Positions 1 through 7,948 of a stretch of 64,000 bases of DNA are shown here, piece after piece. The DNA is from SXRF01 sp038043465. Its GTDB lineage: Bacteria > Pseudomonadota > Alphaproteobacteria > Rickettsiales > SXRF01. The DNA is taken from the NCBI GenBank assembly GCA_038043465.1, contig JBBTBX010000002.1, positions 62,001 through 126,000 on the forward strand. Reading direction: 5' to 3'. The first letter of the stretch is position 1; every line of letters begins with the position of its first letter. The notes under the pieces are model-generated. The model did not search any database. It was not told the DNA's origin and saw only the letters and a list, made by a program, of their open reading frames with translations. A program made the translations under genes and the position numbers.

Positions 1-181
1 CGGCCTTAGTAGCAGCACCACCTGCAGCTGGCTCTGCGGCGGCCGCAGAAGCAGCGGCGGCATCGGAAGATGATGATGAAATAGCAGCATCAACAGCCGC
101 AGAAACATCATCATTGGCATGAACAACAGAAACAGAGGTAGAAAAAGCAAGAATCATAGCAAAAGTATAGAGCTTATTCAT
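1..181 (-). CDS. Ala/Ser-rich secreted protein, 3' part outside window
   Basis: Only the first 60 codons are inside the window, so the gene is partial. The ATG is the complement of 179-181. The first about 22 residues form a typical Sec signal peptide (MNKLYTF, a hydrophobic stretch, then VHA before NDD). The mature part is dominated by Ala, Ser, Asp and Gly, including a run of five Ser and a long Ala tract. I do not recognise a family. Such low-complexity, acidic-alanine-rich exported proteins may be linkers to a surface or periplasmic domain lying beyond the window edge. The AT-rich stretch 182-358 upstream holds its leader and presumably its promoter. Confidence 0.6.
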   Translation of the reverse strand, partial: MNKLYTFAMILAFSTSVSVVHANDDVSAAVDAAISSSSSDAAAASAAAAEPAAGGAATKA

Positions 182-358
182 AAATAATATCCTTAGTAAA
201 ATTAGACAAGAAACGGATAATCAACTTCTAGAAGTACCCGAAAAAAGTTATAAAACTATTCTTGTAACATGTATATCTAGATAGAATTAAATAAATGTAA
301 TGGTGCTTAAAGAAGCTTATATATTTTAGTCATTTGAGAATAAAAATCCCCAATTCTT

Positions 359-461
359 GTCATTGCGACTGCGAGCGTAGCGTGGCAGGAAGCAATCCAG
401 TATTTCCAACATGTTTTGGCTTCTGGATTGCCACGAATGCTACGCATTCTCGCAATGACGA
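359..461. repeat. GTCATTGCGA palindromic repeat, solo copy
   Basis: A long imperfect inverted repeat. The left arm carries GTCATTGCGA, GCGTAGCGTGGCAG and GAAGCAATCCAG. The right arm carries CTGGATTGCCACG, a GCTACGC element and TCTCGCAATGACG. The same arms recur at 9081-9209, 24835-25054, 36857-37000, 44401-44529 and 44915-45005. This copy lacks the GACCTCTGC terminal repeat of the MITE-like copies. It ends about 9 bp before the yacG stop codon, so it may act as the 3' hairpin of the yacG transcript. Confidence 0.85.
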
Positions 462-469
462 GTGGGTAA

Positions 470-667
470 TTATTGTATCAAATTACTATAGTTTTCCTGA
501 TCTTCATTACCGCTATCATCACTCAGCTCACTTTGAGTGTCAGGAACAGAATAACCACCATTGAACCAGCGCGCCAGATCAACATCTTTGCATCTTCTGG
601 AACAAAATGGTTTATTTTCCTGTGTGACAGGTTTTCCACAGACCGGACATTTACTTAAACTAGCCAT
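470..667 (-). CDS. yacG: DNA gyrase inhibitor YacG-like zinc protein
   Basis: A 65-residue protein with the four-cysteine zinc knuckle of the YacG family: CPVC at residues 7-10 and CSRRC at 22-26, followed by the family's DLARWFNGGYSVP. In characterised members YacG binds GyrB and inhibits gyrase supercoiling; that role is transferred by homology. The tail after residue 45 is acidic and not conserved. It lies 14 bp downstream of rpe on the same strand, so co-transcription with rpe and rsmB is likely. The length is normal for the family. Confidence 0.88.
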   Translation of the reverse strand: MASLSKCPVCGKPVTQENKPFCSRRCKDVDLARWFNGGYSVPDTQSELSDDSGNEDQENYSNLIQ

Positions 668-681
668 AAAAGAAATAAGAT

Positions 682-1338
682 TTACGACCGCAAATTCATA
701 ATATTTTTTGCGTAGTCGGCAGGGTTTTTATTAAATACCGCCGAACCGGCAACCAGCACGTCAGCACCGGCAGCAATGGCATCTTTTGCGGTTTGCGCAT
801 TAATGCCACCATCAATTTCCAAATCAATATTGCGTCCGGTTTTGTCAATCATAGAGCGTAATATTCTGACCTTTTCAAGCTGCGAAGGAATAAACGATTG
901 CCCGCCAAACCCAGGATTGACGCTCATCACCAGAATCATGTCAATATCATCCATTATGTATTCCAAAGCAGAGGCAGGAGTCGTAGGAACTAACGACACG
1001 CCGCATTTCTTTCCGAAAGATTTTATCAGTTGCAGAGTGCGGTGCAGATGTTTGGTTGCTTCAGCATGCACGGTTATAATATCGGCTCCGGCCTGTGCAT
1101 AAGCCTCAATAAACGGATCAACCGGCTCAATCATCAAATGCACATCAAACGGCAGTGAGGTATAAGATCTTATGGCTTTAATCACCCATGGTCCAAAAGT
1201 CAGGTTAGGAACAAAATGCCCATCCATGACATCAATATGGATATAATCGGCACCGGCTTTGGTAATGGCAGTTATTTCTTCACCAAGACGGGCAAAATCA
1301 GCCGCTAGAATTGATGGTGCTATTTTTATTTTTCTCAT
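682..1338 (-). CDS. rpe: Ribulose-phosphate 3-epimerase
   Basis: A 218-residue TIM-barrel enzyme interconverting ribulose-5-phosphate and xylulose-5-phosphate in the pentose phosphate pathway. Visible family signatures are APSILAADFARLGEE at the N-terminus, HIDVMDGHFVPNLTFGP with the metal-binding His and Asp, VHLMIEP, SVNPGFGGQSF and EIDGGI near the C-terminus with the second catalytic Asp. Length is standard. The ATG overlaps the rsmB stop codon by one base (TAATG), so rsmB and rpe are translationally coupled, and yacG follows. Confidence 0.97.
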   Translation of the reverse strand: MRKIKIAPSILAADFARLGEEITAITKAGADYIHIDVMDGHFVPNLTFGPWVIKAIRSYTSLPFDVHLMIEPVDPFIEAYAQAGADIITVHAEATKHLHRTLQLIKSFGKKCGVSLVPTTPASALEYIMDDIDMILVMSVNPGFGGQSFIPSQLEKVRILRSMIDKTGRNIDLEIDGGINAQTAKDAIAAGADVLVAGSAVFNKNPADYAKNIMNLRS

Positions 1339-2666
1339 TAACTCTTTCCCTTTTTTGCTAAAACTACAGCAAAAAAACCATCCATTCCACCAATTTCAGC
1401 AAGAAAGAATGGCATGGTACGAATTTCCCCGCGCTTGGTTATACATTCCTTAAGCCCGCCAACCATATCAGCTTTTACAGGAATAATTGATATATCACCG
1501 CGCTCAGCAAGAATCCGAGTAATTTGCTGCTCACCTTCTTCCGGTTGCAGTGAACACACGGCATAGACCAAAATACCGCCAACTTTCAAAATATCCAGCG
1601 CATGATTGAGTAGTTTATTCTGAATTTCGCCGAGCCTTGCTATGTCTTCCGGATGTTTATGCCACGCCACATCAGGATGACGGCGGATAGTGCCGGTTGC
1701 CGAGCAAGGCGCATCCAGCAATATAGCATCGACTTCAAATTCTGGAAAATAGAGATTCGCATCAATGTTTATACATTCTGCAGAAAGTTTCAAACGATTC
1801 AGGTTGGTCTTTAAAATATTGATTCTTTCTTTGGACATCTCAATCGCAGTTACCTTAGCACCCTTAGCTACCAACTGTGCGGTTTTGCCACCTGGCGCAG
1901 CACAAAAATCAATTATTTTTTTTCCTTTAACATCGCCAAGCAGCAAAGCTGGAATTGTGGCTGCCACATCCTGAATCCACCAGTGACCTTCGGCAAAACC
2001 TTTCATATGCGTTATATTTTTTGCTTCATGCAAACGCACAGAACCGGTAGGTAATAATGTTCCGGATAACTCCTTTGCCCATTCCGCTTCATCGTGTTTT
2101 ATTGTAACATCAAGTGGCGGTTCACTCATGTGCATAGCAGCTATTTTTCTGGTATTTTTCTCGCCATAAGCAGCCATCCACGCCTCCCACAACCATTTAG
2201 GCGTATTAAGCATAGCAGCATCCTGAAGTGCTAAAATATTATCACCTTCGGCGATGACCTTTTTCAAAACCGCATTCACCAAACCGCTGAATTTTTCCAT
2301 GCGTATCTGTTTGGTAATTTCCACGGCGGAATGAACAGCGGCGTGTTGCGGTGTTCTAAGCCATATCAATTGCGCAATGCCAATCCGCAAAATATGATTT
2401 ACCCGCGCCGATTTTTCAGGCAATGGACGCTCAAGAAACTCTGCGATAATCGCATCAATCTGCCCTAAATGGCGCAGCACAGTTTTTACCAATAACTGAG
2501 TAAATGCCTTATCCGATGGACTCATGAAAGAAAAATACCGGTCAGTAGTCCACGCACTATCAAGTGGCTTATTTTTATCCAGAGTATGCACCAAAGCAAG
2601 TACTGCGCTCAGTCTGGCGTTTGACTGGGTAGAACTTTCAGAAATATTTTGTTTTATAATATTCAT
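1338..2666 (-). CDS. rsmB: 16S rRNA (cytosine-967-C5) methyltransferase
   Basis: A 442-residue RsmB/Fmu-type enzyme. Residues about 15-150 are the NusB-like RNA-binding domain. The rest is a Rossmann SAM-dependent methyltransferase with a FCAAPGGKT SAM-binding loop. The Pro-Cys motif is in LLDAPCSATGTIRRHP and the second cysteine, expected to be the nucleophile, is in VYAVCSLQPEEGE. It methylates C967 of 16S rRNA in characterised homologues. It is the first gene of a likely rsmB-rpe-yacG operon. Next to it on the other side, the DUF1674 gene is divergent with about 68 bp between starts. Confidence 0.94.
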   Translation of the reverse strand: MNIIKQNISESSTQSNARLSAVLALVHTLDKNKPLDSAWTTDRYFSFMSPSDKAFTQLLVKTVLRHLGQIDAIIAEFLERPLPEKSARVNHILRIGIAQLIWLRTPQHAAVHSAVEITKQIRMEKFSGLVNAVLKKVIAEGDNILALQDAAMLNTPKWLWEAWMAAYGEKNTRKIAAMHMSEPPLDVTIKHDEAEWAKELSGTLLPTGSVRLHEAKNITHMKGFAEGHWWIQDVAATIPALLLGDVKGKKIIDFCAAPGGKTAQLVAKGAKVTAIEMSKERINILKTNLNRLKLSAECINIDANLYFPEFEVDAILLDAPCSATGTIRRHPDVAWHKHPEDIARLGEIQNKLLNHALDILKVGGILVYAVCSLQPEEGEQQITRILAERGDISIIPVKADMVGGLKECITKRGEIRTMPFFLAEIGGMDGFFAVVLAKKGKS

Positions 2667-2734
2667 TTTGCAGCTAGTATTTCTTTAGAGTTTATTTTTA
2701 TTAGACAAAGCATGAAAATAATAAAGTGACTATT

Positions 2735-2911
2735 ATGAATGATAAAAAACAACAGATAGATGATCAGGCAACCGTAGCGGATAATCAGCAATCTGCAAAT
2801 AGAAAAACGGCAAAAAAAGACAAAAATCCTTCAGAAATTGGTGGGCGTGGCGGTCTGGATCCATCACGTTTTGGCGATTGGGAAATAGCCGGAAAGTGCG
2901 TGGATTTTTAG
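2735..2911 (+). CDS. DUF1674 / SDHAF4-like small protein
   Basis: I chose the ATG at 2735, giving 58 residues; an in-frame GTG at 2726 is possible. The C-terminal half has the DUF1674 signature GGRGGLDPSRFGDWE...GKCVDF, close to the eukaryotic succinate dehydrogenase assembly factor 4 motif. In eukaryotes SDHAF4 helps flavinated SdhA join complex II. The same role here is inference from the family. The Lys/Gln/Asp-rich N-terminus looks unstructured. Its stop codon overlaps the stop of the convergent HAM1/LOG gene by 4 bp. Confidence 0.8.
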   Translation: MNDKKQQIDDQATVADNQQSANRKTAKKDKNPSEIGGRGGLDPSRFGDWEIAGKCVDF

Positions 2912-5289
2912 AGTTGCATTACTGTAGATATTGGAGATGATTTTTTACTGATTAAATTGACATAACCATAATTTAATTGCGGCAGTTGACTTTTTAAGCG
3001 TGCCTTAGTGGCTTCATGTTCTAGTTTTAATTCGTCGATACGTTTTACCACTTCTTTCTCACTGGTTTCCACATATATTCCCAGCTCCTTTGAACGTCTT
3101 TCACGTATGATCTTCGGAGTTTTCTCGTCAGTAAGTTTTTTATAATCTTCTTCTCCCAGAACCGCTTTCAAAGCAACATTCCAGACCTGAACATTTTCTT
3201 TATTCAATTTCGGATTAAAAAATACTATTGGTTTTTGCTCTTCTTTAGGGCGATGGTGATTTAATATAAGTGCCGCTGTCCATTCCTGAACAGTTCCCGC
3301 ACCGCCCGGCGCAGCAACTATGACATTGGAATTATCCAGCATATCCGCCATGCGCTGGTAGATATTCTCATTTTGCCGCGCATAATTTAAATCAGAAGAA
3401 AATGCACCATTTTTGGTTTCTGATTTCAGTATCTGCCTGGTGCTGTAACCAGCGATATAGGTTTTTGCCTTTGCTTCCTCTTTTGAATTACCTTTTGATT
3501 CCAATTCTTTGCGGCGTTGTATCACACCATCAAGCACCGCACCCATAGTGTAACGGTCACCACCGCCATAAATAATACCATATCCATCTTTCGACAGATT
3601 ATAACTCATATCTTTAACGGCATTGTTCAAGTATTTATTTTCACTGCTGGCAGAGCAAAACACTGCAACTGTATAACCGTCAAATTTTTCAGGACTTTTA
3701 TCTATATCACCCTTTATAAATTCTGATTTGGAACGTTTACGAACATTATAGCCTTTACGATGTTGCTTTAATAACTCTACAGCTGCTTCAGCAGTTTCTT
3801 TATAATTTGCCTTTTTCCCATCTTTTGGAGTTCCAATAACATCATAATAGCTATTAGACTGGATATTTATATTCTTCCCTGACCCAAGTTCTATTGGCAA
3901 ACAGATACTATAATCCTTGGTCATACCAATATTGGAAAGATTATTATGGATGGCAATGGCATTATTCCAGCTACCATCATGATTCATTATTATAATTGCT
4001 TTTTTAGAATCACGAGCATGCAGCTGTTTACTAACTTCAAGAGAAGACAAGGTATATAATTTCTTAAGTTCAGCAAGCCTTGCATCTTCAGCTGTTTCTG
4101 GGCTTTTTGATTTACTCTTAGGCGTATCAGGAAACAATATAAAGGCATCATTATTTGCCATAGTATATTCAATATGGCTGAGTATATCATAGCTCGACTC
4201 AGCAGAAAAATTGCCGCCAACCTTTGGTATAACGAAATTCTTCCCTAATTTAAGATCATAAGTTTTATTAAAAAGGGTCTCGTTATCATGCGCGCCAAAT
4301 GCGCCTACTCTAAATAATTGCTCACTAACTCTGTCTTTATGCGGATGCTTATAATCAGGTTTGTATCCTGCCTTTATTTCTTCAGAGAACATTCTATTGT
4401 AGATGTCATCAACTATCTTGGCGCGAACACTATATTTGGCAATTCCTTCTTTACCCATTTCTGCAATGGTTTTACCTTCATCAGCTTTATCTAAATATAT
4501 TTCTGGTTTGGCAAAAAGGAAGTTGCCAATCCTTCCTCCATTTTCTTTAAATAATGTATCCAAGGAATTATCTGATGGAAAATGCAAAATATTCTTAGTA
4601 TGTGCTTCAACGTTTATTATGTCATCTTTCGCGCCTTCATTTATTTTCATCATATTAAAAGCGCAATTCTGTAACATTGGTATTTTAGGTATTTCGCCCG
4701 CATTATTACCTAAGCTGGAAACTGCATCGCGTACTCTCTTCATCAAATTATATTCGCCAAGCATAGAGCTCATAACAGGAGCTGTTTCTGAGCCAGGACC
4801 GGTAAATTCAGAGTCTTTAGAATCAGCTGTTATTTTTTTAAGAACATCACCAGGCACACCATCCATTTTGATGTTATTCCAAACCTTTTGCGGCAAGGCA
4901 ACACCACCATCTTCCGCCGCAATATACATTTGCGTACCATCAGGTAGTCCGCGCTCTTTCAAATAATTCTCTATCCGTTCTTTATAATCTTTGACTTTTT
5001 CATAATATTTGACTTTTTCAGGATCCTCGCTTTTTTTGTCGTCTTCATTTAAAGGAGCGCGAAACCAATCAATATGATGGCTAACAGAATCCAGTTTGCC
5101 TTTCGTATTACCAACATATGTGCCGTTTATTTCATCAGCATGATGAAATGCTCCAAGCAATTTATTTATATCTTCAAAAATAATCGGAAGGTGTTTGTAT
5201 TCAGCTACAATCTGGAGATCTCTGGCTTTCTCAGGAGTTGAAGACGCTACAAAAATCACGATAGGCTTAACAGAATTATTTACAGGCAT
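2908..5289 (-). CDS. Multidomain HAM1-like NTPase / LOG-family fusion protein
   Basis: A 793-residue protein with no signal peptide or membrane segment. Residues about 9-300 resemble the HAM1/RdgB inosine-triphosphate pyrophosphatase fold: VASSTPEK..DLQ at the start, NTKGK at 61-65, AEDGGVAL at 125-132 matching the catalytic AEDSGL motif, and GKTIAEM...SVRAK at 272-291 matching the family's T-AEM...SHR-A element. Residues about 355-470 look like a second, degenerate LOG domain (NDAFILFP then IIIMNHDGSWNNAI) lacking the PGGxGT motif. Residues about 538-750 are an intact LOG (lysine-decarboxylase-like, nucleotide 5'-monophosphate phosphoribohydrolase) domain with GGGDR at 575-579 and PGGAGTVQE at 661-669. 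A pyrophosphatase making NMPs next to an enzyme cleaving base from NMPs is chemically coherent, but the substrate is unknown. It has no co-oriented partner. Confidence 0.7.
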   Translation of the reverse strand: MPVNNSVKPIVIFVASSTPEKARDLQIVAEYKHLPIIFEDINKLLGAFHHADEINGTYVGNTKGKLDSVSHHIDWFRAPLNEDDKKSEDPEKVKYYEKVKDYKERIENYLKERGLPDGTQMYIAAEDGGVALPQKVWNNIKMDGVPGDVLKKITADSKDSEFTGPGSETAPVMSSMLGEYNLMKRVRDAVSSLGNNAGEIPKIPMLQNCAFNMMKINEGAKDDIINVEAHTKNILHFPSDNSLDTLFKENGGRIGNFLFAKPEIYLDKADEGKTIAEMGKEGIAKYSVRAKIVDDIYNRMFSEEIKAGYKPDYKHPHKDRVSEQLFRVGAFGAHDNETLFNKTYDLKLGKNFVIPKVGGNFSAESSYDILSHIEYTMANNDAFILFPDTPKSKSKSPETAEDARLAELKKLYTLSSLEVSKQLHARDSKKAIIIMNHDGSWNNAIAIHNNLSNIGMTKDYSICLPIELGSGKNINIQSNSYYDVIGTPKDGKKANYKETAEAAVELLKQHRKGYNVRKRSKSEFIKGDIDKSPEKFDGYTVAVFCSASSENKYLNNAVKDMSYNLSKDGYGIIYGGGDRYTMGAVLDGVIQRRKELESKGNSKEEAKAKTYIAGYSTRQILKSETKNGAFSSDLNYARQNENIYQRMADMLDNSNVIVAAPGGAGTVQEWTAALILNHHRPKEEQKPIVFFNPKLNKENVQVWNVALKAVLGEEDYKKLTDEKTPKIIRERRSKELGIYVETSEKEVVKRIDELKLEHEATKARLKSQLPQLNYGYVNLISKKSSPISTVMQL

Positions 5290-5401
5290 ATTTTCTAAAG
5301 TTTTCTATTACTTATGTGTTTATTCCCTCAGTTTAGCAAATTTGCGCAACAAGTTATATGAAGATTCTGTGACGATTATATTATTATTATAAATCAATTA
5401 T

Positions 5402-5452
5402 TTAGTCATATTCCATCTGATTCCTGAACCACGTCATCTGGCGTTTGGCATT
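5402..5452 (-). pseudogene. Remnant of a second miaA 3' end
   Basis: On the minus strand this reads NAKRQMTWFRNQMEYD then stop. The intact miaA ends YAKRQMTWFRNQI then stop, so eleven residues (AKRQMTWFRNQ) match exactly. At DNA level 5415-5450 matches 6327-6362 with about five mismatches. Nothing upstream of codon 1 looks like miaA. It is therefore a stranded tail left when the zincin gene and the present miaA came to occupy this locus. The surrounding gap 5290-5513 otherwise holds AT-rich sequence and presumably the promoters of the two divergent genes. Confidence 0.8.
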
Positions 5453-5513
5453 AATTGACTAAATGTAACAAAATTGTAACAAATATAGTGTTAAGATATG
5501 TTATTATGATGGA

Positions 5514-6326
5514 ATGGTTGGAAACATAAAAGAATTATATAGAATAGTAAGCGGAACAAGTGAGGAAAAGGCACATGTGCAAGGAGCTATTGACTTTCTT
5601 TTTTCCCAGAAAGCTTGGAATATTGGAAAAGGCTTACTAAACAAAGCCTATAAACGTCATAAAAAACCAGTGATTATACATGCAGCAAGAGGAGAAGCGA
5701 TTGGTTATGATCATGTAGAACATGCTATATATATTAATCCTGAGCAAGTTAGTAAACTAAACTTTTTGGATTATAAAGGTGTTAGATATGAACCTACCTT
5801 GGAAAGTACTTTAGCTCATGAATTTGTACATGCAGGGCAAGATGCAATTGCTGTAGAAAAACTAAAAAATTCGGCAAACTCTGACGGAAAACTTAAAATC
5901 CTTGATAGAATATACATTGATAAGGTTTCTGCCTATGAAAGTGATATTGCCAATGCCAGAACGTATGAATCTGCTATGGAAAAACTTAATGAATTTGCGG
6001 ATTGGAAGTTGCCTAGTAAAATGAAATCTGTAGAATATCAATATAACCATCCAACTTTTAGAGAATATATTAAAAAAGTTGAAGATCCGGCTGTAAATGC
6101 TGAAAGGCTAGTTTCATCTGCGCAACGTTCTGGTATACGTAAAGAATATATTGACCCTCGTATTCTTGCACCAGAATATAACCGTAAAAAAATTATAGAT
6201 AAATATGTTGAATCACTAGATATAGATAAAAAGCCACGTAAGCGAAAGGCTCCAAGTGGCACTTGGAGTAGTAGAGTAGTAACTGCAAAAGACCAATCTC
6301 AGGAAAATGTTCCGAAATTCAGCTAA
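5514..6326 (+). CDS. Putative zinc metallopeptidase, effector-like
   Basis: A 270-residue protein with the zincin motif HEFVH at residues 102-106 inside ESTLAHEFVHAGQD. A candidate third ligand is Glu142 in AYESDIANART. The layout (an ordinary N-terminus, a central HExxH and an alpha-helical C-terminus) recalls M91/NleD-type secreted effector peptidases, but I cannot assign a family. There is no signal peptide. Near the C-terminus a KKPRKRK basic run (about 239-245) resembles a monopartite nuclear localisation signal, followed by a polar tail. It ends overlapping the convergent miaA stop. AT-rich base use and flanking miaA duplication suggest acquisition. The ribosome site is weak, so the exact start is uncertain. 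Confidence 0.6.
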   Translation: MVGNIKELYRIVSGTSEEKAHVQGAIDFLFSQKAWNIGKGLLNKAYKRHKKPVIIHAARGEAIGYDHVEHAIYINPEQVSKLNFLDYKGVRYEPTLESTLAHEFVHAGQDAIAVEKLKNSANSDGKLKILDRIYIDKVSAYESDIANARTYESAMEKLNEFADWKLPSKMKSVEYQYNHPTFREYIKKVEDPAVNAERLVSSAQRSGIRKEYIDPRILAPEYNRKKIIDKYVESLDIDKKPRKRKAPSGTWSSRVVTAKDQSQENVPKFS

Positions 6327-7192
6327 ATCTGATTCCGAAACCACGTCATTTGCCGTTTGGCGTATTGGCGGGTGGCGGTTTGGCATAGTTCAATCGCCTG
6401 TTCCAGATTTATCTCACCGCGCAGATAAGCCGACAATTCGCGCACCCCAATGGTTTTCATAATCGGTAAATTATCTGGCAGGTTCAACGCCATTAACTGC
6501 CTTACTTCATCCACCGCTCCAGCCTCAATCATCTGTTCAAAACGAGCGTTACAGCGTCTATAAATTTCTTCGCGCGGGAGTTCAATTTTGGTGATTTCAA
6601 TTTCAGCGGCAGGGTAGGGCGCAGCAACTTCACGGCTTTGCCACCATGATAGGCTTTTACCGCTACCCAGCCACACTTCATACGCCCGCACCAACCGTTG
6701 CTTGTCATATACTCTCAACCGTTCAAAAAATTCTGGGTCGATGGCGCGTAAACGTTCGCTGAAAGCTTCTTTTCCCATCTCCTCATAATCGCTGGTTGCC
6801 TGCGCCCGCACAGCCGTATCAATATCTGGTATTTCCGCAATTCCCTCAGTCAGTGCTTTTATATACAGCCCAGTTCCACCGACCACGATTGGCGTAATAT
6901 TCTGAGTTCGCGCCCAATCAATTTCCATTTTGGCGTAGCGCAGCCACACACCCGCCGAACAGTTTTCATTCGCTGACATTGTGCCGTATAATTTATGCGG
7001 TACGATTGCTTCTTCCTGTGGGCTAGGGCGGGCGGTAAGGATTCGCAAATCGCTATAAACCTGCTGGCTATCAGCATTGATGATGACACCGCCGATTTTT
7101 TGCGCTAAGGAAAGGGCAAATGCTGATTTACCGCTGGCAGTAGCGCCTACAATTACTTTGATGTTTGGAAGTTTATTTATGGAATTTGTCAT
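6323..7192 (-). CDS. miaA: tRNA dimethylallyltransferase
   Basis: A 289-residue MiaA that transfers an isopentenyl group to A37 of tRNAs reading UNN codons. Visible are the P-loop GATASGKS at about 16-23, NADSQQVY with the catalytic Asp, the AxPS-like TARPSP segment, VVGGTGLYIKAL, and the C-terminal ATRQYAKRQMTWFRNQ. Its start lies inside the serB 5' fragment: the miaA ATG (complement of 7190-7192) and the serB ATG at 7179 overlap head to head. The same arrangement is duplicated at 7947-8066, where MTNSINKL is preserved. Its 3' end is duplicated at 5402-5452. The resident copy may be the incoming one. Confidence 0.95.
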   Translation of the reverse strand: MTNSINKLPNIKVIVGATASGKSAFALSLAQKIGGVIINADSQQVYSDLRILTARPSPQEEAIVPHKLYGTMSANENCSAGVWLRYAKMEIDWARTQNITPIVVGGTGLYIKALTEGIAEIPDIDTAVRAQATSDYEEMGKEAFSERLRAIDPEFFERLRVYDKQRLVRAYEVWLGSGKSLSWWQSREVAAPYPAAEIEITKIELPREEIYRRCNARFEQMIEAGAVDEVRQLMALNLPDNLPIMKTIGVRELSAYLRGEINLEQAIELCQTATRQYAKRQMTWFRNQI

Positions 7193-7288
7193 TACCTTGC
7201 TTGCCGATGCTAAAAAGACACCTCTCTCCGAGGCTTCCCAACAGTCTATGGTGCTGTCGCTGGCTTCGCAAGATATTGTTGTGGAAAA
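7169..7288. repeat. Direct repeat, copy 1 (miaA/serB start region)
   Basis: These 120 bp match 7947-8066 with 7 mismatches (about 94% identity) and no gap. The block starts at AAGTTTATTTATGG, contains both the serB and the miaA start codons, and ends at GTTGTGGAAAA within serB codon 37. The two copies enclose the HigBA-type toxin-antitoxin pair, with 658 bp between them. Confidence 0.95.
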
Positions 7289-7325
7289 GCCAATATTTAC
7301 TGATAAAATTGTCTTTTATAGTTGA
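7179..7325 (+). pseudogene. Truncated duplicate of serB 5' end
   Basis: It reads MEFVITLLADAKKTPLSEAS and continues for 48 codons, nearly identical for 37 codons to the N-terminus of intact serB at 7957. It then diverges (PIFTDKIVFYS) into the toxin promoter. It lacks the whole HAD phosphatase domain, so it cannot be active. Its 3' end abuts the toxin-antitoxin module. Confidence 0.85.
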
Positions 7326-7350
7326 CATTTTATCTTTTGCAGGATACATT
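7322..7350 (+). promoter_or_regulatory. Sigma70-type promoter of HigBA-like module
   Basis: A perfect -35 TTGACA at 7322-7327, a 17-bp spacer and -10 TACATT at 7345-7350. The predicted start point (about 7355-7357) falls on the toxin ATG at 7355, so the message may be leaderless or nearly so. AGGA at 7341-7344 could otherwise serve as ribosome site on a transcript from further upstream. Confidence 0.55.
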
Positions 7351-7354
7351 TTTT

Positions 7355-7645
7355 ATGAAGAAAATATTCACTACCCCCCAATTTGACAAATGGTTTGATG
7401 GGCTTAAAGATCAAAAAGCAAAACTGGCAATAGATAAACGGTTTAAGAAACTTGAGATTGATCAGTACGGAGATTATAAGCATGTAGGTGATGGAGTATT
7501 TGAATTACGTTTTCATTTAAGCTCTGGTTATCGTATTTATTTTATTGAACGTGGAAAAGAAATTTTAGTTATATTGGCAGGTGGAAATAAATCAGGTCAA
7601 ACTAGGGATATAAAAAAAGCGATTGAGCTTTCTAAACTGGTTTAA
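7355..7645 (+). CDS. Type II toxin, RelE/HigB-like (phage Gp49-like) killer protein
   Basis: I use the ATG at 7355 (96 residues); the upstream in-frame TTG is not supported. MKKIFTTPQFDKWFDGLKD is the classic start of the TIGR02683-type addiction module killer proteins, followed by ELRFHLSSGYRIYFIE and VILAGGNKSGQTRDIKKA. These adopt the RelE fold and usually cleave mRNA on the ribosome; that is family knowledge. The cognate antitoxin follows 9 bp downstream. Toxin-first order is typical of HigBA. The module is bracketed by the 120-bp serB/miaA duplication. Confidence 0.88.
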   Translation: MKKIFTTPQFDKWFDGLKDQKAKLAIDKRFKKLEIDQYGDYKHVGDGVFELRFHLSSGYRIYFIERGKEILVILAGGNKSGQTRDIKKAIELSKLV

Positions 7646-7654
7646 GGGAGAATT

Positions 7655-7948
7655 ATGAAAAAAGAAAAAATAGAACTTAGGAAATGGGACATAGCCGAGC
7701 ATCTTTCCAGTGAAAAAGATGCGCTTGCCTATCTTAAAGCTGCCATTGAGGATAATGACCCTGAATATCTGCCACATGCTATAGGAGCAGTAGCGAGGGC
7801 AAGAGGCATGACCCATGTTGCAAGAAAGGCTGGTGTTAGCCGCGCCAATCTTTATAAAGCATTTAGCGATGGTGGAAAGCCAGAATTCAGCACTGTTATC
7901 AAAGTTATTGAAGCACTTGGGTTTAAATTTCAGATTGCCAAGTCTTAA
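7655..7948 (+). CDS. HigA-type XRE antitoxin (TIGR02684-like)
   Basis: A 97-residue protein. The first about 45 residues (KWDIAEHLSSEKDALAYLKAA) are the toxin-binding part of this family and the rest is a helix-turn-helix: ARARGMTHVARKAGVSRANL then YKAFSDGGKPEFSTVIKVIEALG. It should neutralise the preceding toxin and repress the operon. A good ribosome site (GGGAG) sits 6 bp before the ATG. The stop codon lies on the edge of the second copy of the 120-bp repeat, 8 bp before serB, so serB may be partly transcribed from the toxin promoter. Confidence 0.9.
   Translation: MKKEKIELRKWDIAEHLSSEKDALAYLKAAIEDNDPEYLPHAIGAVARARGMTHVARKAGVSRANLYKAFSDGGKPEFSTVIKVIEALGFKFQIAKS

Noticed and set aside
334..564. 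76-codon frame on the plus strand at the left end
   Set aside because: It is encoded mostly by the palindromic repeat 359-461 and the antisense of yacG; no family match.
4403..4966. 187-codon plus-strand frame inside the HAM1/LOG gene
   Set aside because: Antisense shadow of a strong coding frame; no ribosome site or motif.
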